Of a stretch of 7,634 bases of DNA, positions 6,817 through 7,634 are shown one piece after another. The notes under the pieces were generated by a model that worked only from the letters and a program-made list of their open reading frames with translations, ran no database searches and had not been told where the DNA came from. The stretch is from an uncultured Lachnospiraceae bacterium (lineage in GTDB: Bacteria; Bacillota; Clostridia; Lachnospirales; Lachnospiraceae), in NCBI GenBank assembly GCA_937950565.1, contig CALFCS010000128.1:1-7634 (forward strand). The letters run 5' to 3'. The position numbers were made by a program, and so were the translations under genes. Each line of letters begins with the position of its first letter. Within the stretch, counting starts at the first letter, position 1.

Positions 6817-6863
6817 TTTTATGATAGTATACACAATACGCTTTTATGTATACTATCATAAAA
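6817..6863. repeat. 17-bp perfect inverted repeat upstream of the ATPase gene
   Basis: TTTTATGATAGTATACA (6817-6833) is repeated exactly in inverse orientation at 6847-6863, with a 13-base spacer. The lower-numbered arm ends 23 bases before the ATPase ATG (6794). Neither strand has a T-run just after the second arm, so it does not look like an intrinsic terminator, although it lies only 21 bases after the previous gene's stop. The right-hand copy also reads as TTTTATG-N8-CATAAAA, itself a palindrome. A pair of operator sites for a repressor, or a transcript hairpin, are the likely meanings. A weak candidate promoter, TTGCAC (6873-6878) with TAGTAT (6850-6855) at 17-base spacing, would place the -10 inside the repeat. 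Confidence 0.75.
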
Positions 6864-6884
6864 AAATACATTGTGCAAGAAAAA

Positions 6885-7634
6885 CTAATCTATAAATCTT
6901 CTAATCGTTATAATCGACATCATATGCATATTGGAAATTTTAACCACTTCGCCCTCCTGTGGTGAATGAATAACCTGTCCATTTCCTACATAAATTGCAA
7001 CATGTCCACTATAGCACACCAGATCGCCCGGCATAATATCATCTTCATCTACAGCTTCTCCCTGTCTTCTCTGTGCTGATGATGTCCTGTCTAAATCTAT
7101 TCCAAAATTACTGTATACGTACTGTGTAAATCCCGAACAGTCAAATCCGGTATCCGGTGATGTACCTCCCCACGTATAAGGTGTACCTAAAAATTTTTCT
7201 GCATATTTTACAATCTGCTCACCAAGTCCCAGCATTGCTCCGGTTTCATCATCATAATAGTAGTACCTTCCATCACGTTCAACTTCTCCGGTAACCATTG
7301 CTCCGGTTTCTGTATCAAAATAATATTCGTCCCCATCAATTGTCTGTTCTCCGTACTGCATAATTCCGGTTGCTGTGTCGTAATAGTAATATGCACCGTC
7401 ACGGTAATATTTTCCATGCGCCATCTTTCCGGTAGCTGTATCAAAATAATACCGGTTACCGTCAATATACTGCTCCCCATACTGCATTCTTCCGGTGATA
7501 GAATCATAATATACCCATTTGCCACCGGCATCATCATTATCCGGAATATTAGTAATTCCATGCGCCATCTTTCCGGTAGCTGTATCAAAATAATACCAGT
7601 ATCCATCAATATACTGCTCTCCATACTGCATTTT
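6885..7634 (-). CDS. Surface NlpC/P60 peptidase with cell-wall-binding repeats, 5' end missing
   Basis: C-terminal part of a secreted cell-wall protein; the reading frame is open to the window edge, so the signal peptide and start lie outside. Counting from Met at 7631 (internal, not a start), about 135 residues form at least six aromatic repeat units of roughly 20 residues, of the YYFDTATGKMAHG type, belonging to the choline/glucan-binding-like cell-wall-binding repeats. Two versions alternate, MQYGEQYIDG and the KYYRDG kind, and one unit carries a short Asp/Gly-rich insertion. An NlpC/P60 domain follows (about 138-248) with catalytic Cys165 in FDCSGF, His210 in SGHVAIYVG and His222 in VIHSP, a complete Cys-His-His set. 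NlpC/P60 enzymes cut peptide stems of peptidoglycan, typically gamma-D-Glu to diamino acid bonds. Whether the protein remodels its own wall or attacks others is not shown. There is no obvious functional link to its neighbours. Confidence 0.93.
   Translation of the reverse strand, partial: KMQYGEQYIDGYWYYFDTATGKMAHGITNIPDNDDAGGKWVYYDSITGRMQYGEQYIDGNRYYFDTATGKMAHGKYYRDGAYYYYDTATGIMQYGEQTIDGDEYYFDTETGAMVTGEVERDGRYYYYDDETGAMLGLGEQIVKYAEKFLGTPYTWGGTSPDTGFDCSGFTQYVYSNFGIDLDRTSSAQRRQGEAVDEDDIMPGDLVCYSGHVAIYVGNGQVIHSPQEGEVVKISNMHMMSIITIRRFID
7412..7453. repeat. 42-bp direct repeat, copy 1, in the wall-binding repeat region
   Basis: This stretch is identical base for base to 7556-7597, 144 bases (48 codons) away in the same reading frame. 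It encodes the YYFDTATGKMAHG unit. Exact DNA identity beyond protein similarity points to recent duplication or gene conversion. Confidence 0.85.
7556..7597. repeat. 42-bp direct repeat, copy 2, in the wall-binding repeat region
   Basis: Exact partner of 7412-7453. Recombination between the copies would add or remove 48 codons without breaking the frame, so repeat number may differ between strains. Confidence 0.85.

Noticed and set aside
6817..6863. The inverted repeat as a rho-independent terminator of the surface protein gene
   Set aside because: On both strands the second arm ends in A residues rather than being followed by a T-run, and the stem is very A+T-rich.
4809..6868. Ten-base direct repeat TAAAAAAATA at 4809-4818 and 6859-6868 as an insertion target duplication
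   Set aside because: It is a short A-run in A+T-rich DNA; one copy is the terminator T-tract and the other adjoins the inverted repeat. Chance is an adequate explanation.
7208..7624. A 138-codon minus-strand frame inside the surface protein gene
   Set aside because: It is an out-of-frame shadow created by the DNA repeats; its product is repetitive and matches no domain, whereas the overlapping frame encodes repeats plus a complete NlpC/P60 domain.
7629..7631. ATG at 7631 as the start of the NlpC/P60 gene
   Set aside because: The residues after it are one of several identical internal repeat units and the frame stays open to the window edge, so the true start lies outside.

Overview
The window looks like chromosome from a Gram-positive anaerobe of the Clostridia, most likely Lachnospiraceae. 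The reasons are the Rrf2-sufC-sufB-sufD-sufS gene order, an Rrf2 protein with the clostridial Cys pattern, AGGAGG-type ribosome binding sites, and a secreted NlpC/P60 protein with aromatic cell-wall-binding repeats. The taxon is inferred from gene content, not from a database match. Every gene I can support is on the minus strand, so transcription runs from high to low coordinates.

Region 1 (7634 down to about 6885): the 3' part of a surface protein gene. It has at least six YYFD..TG cell-wall-binding repeat units followed by an NlpC/P60 peptidase domain. Its start lies beyond the window.

Region 2 (6884 down to about 4810): an accessory-looking two-gene cassette, visibly richer in A+T than the suf genes. 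The first gene encodes a stand-alone AAA/ABC-type ATPase of the AAA_21/OLD-like kind. The second starts 12 bases after its stop codon and encodes a DUF4276-like protein with TOPRIM-like acidic motifs. A 17-bp perfect inverted repeat precedes the ATPase gene, and a strong rho-independent terminator closes the cassette. The arrangement resembles ATPase plus nuclease/toxin defence modules (OLD family, PARIS). It is the best candidate here for a poorly described system.

Region 3 (4800 down to 1, continuing beyond the window): an iron-sulfur cluster assembly operon. It starts from a near-consensus promoter (TTGACA-N17-TATTAT) whose -35 box lies inside an inverted repeat, a plausible Rrf2 autoregulatory operator. 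The order is Rrf2/IscR-like regulator, sufC (ATPase), sufB and sufD (scaffold) and sufS (cysteine desulfurase, cut by the window edge). SufS would supply sulfur and SufBCD would assemble the cluster. The Rrf2 protein, with three or four Cys in its C-terminal half, probably senses cluster supply. The start codons of sufD, the regulator and the DUF4276-like gene are best placed at internal ATGs chosen from their ribosome binding sites.

I see no tRNA, rRNA, CRISPR array, insertion sequence or replication origin. No gene-free stretch exceeds 300 bases.
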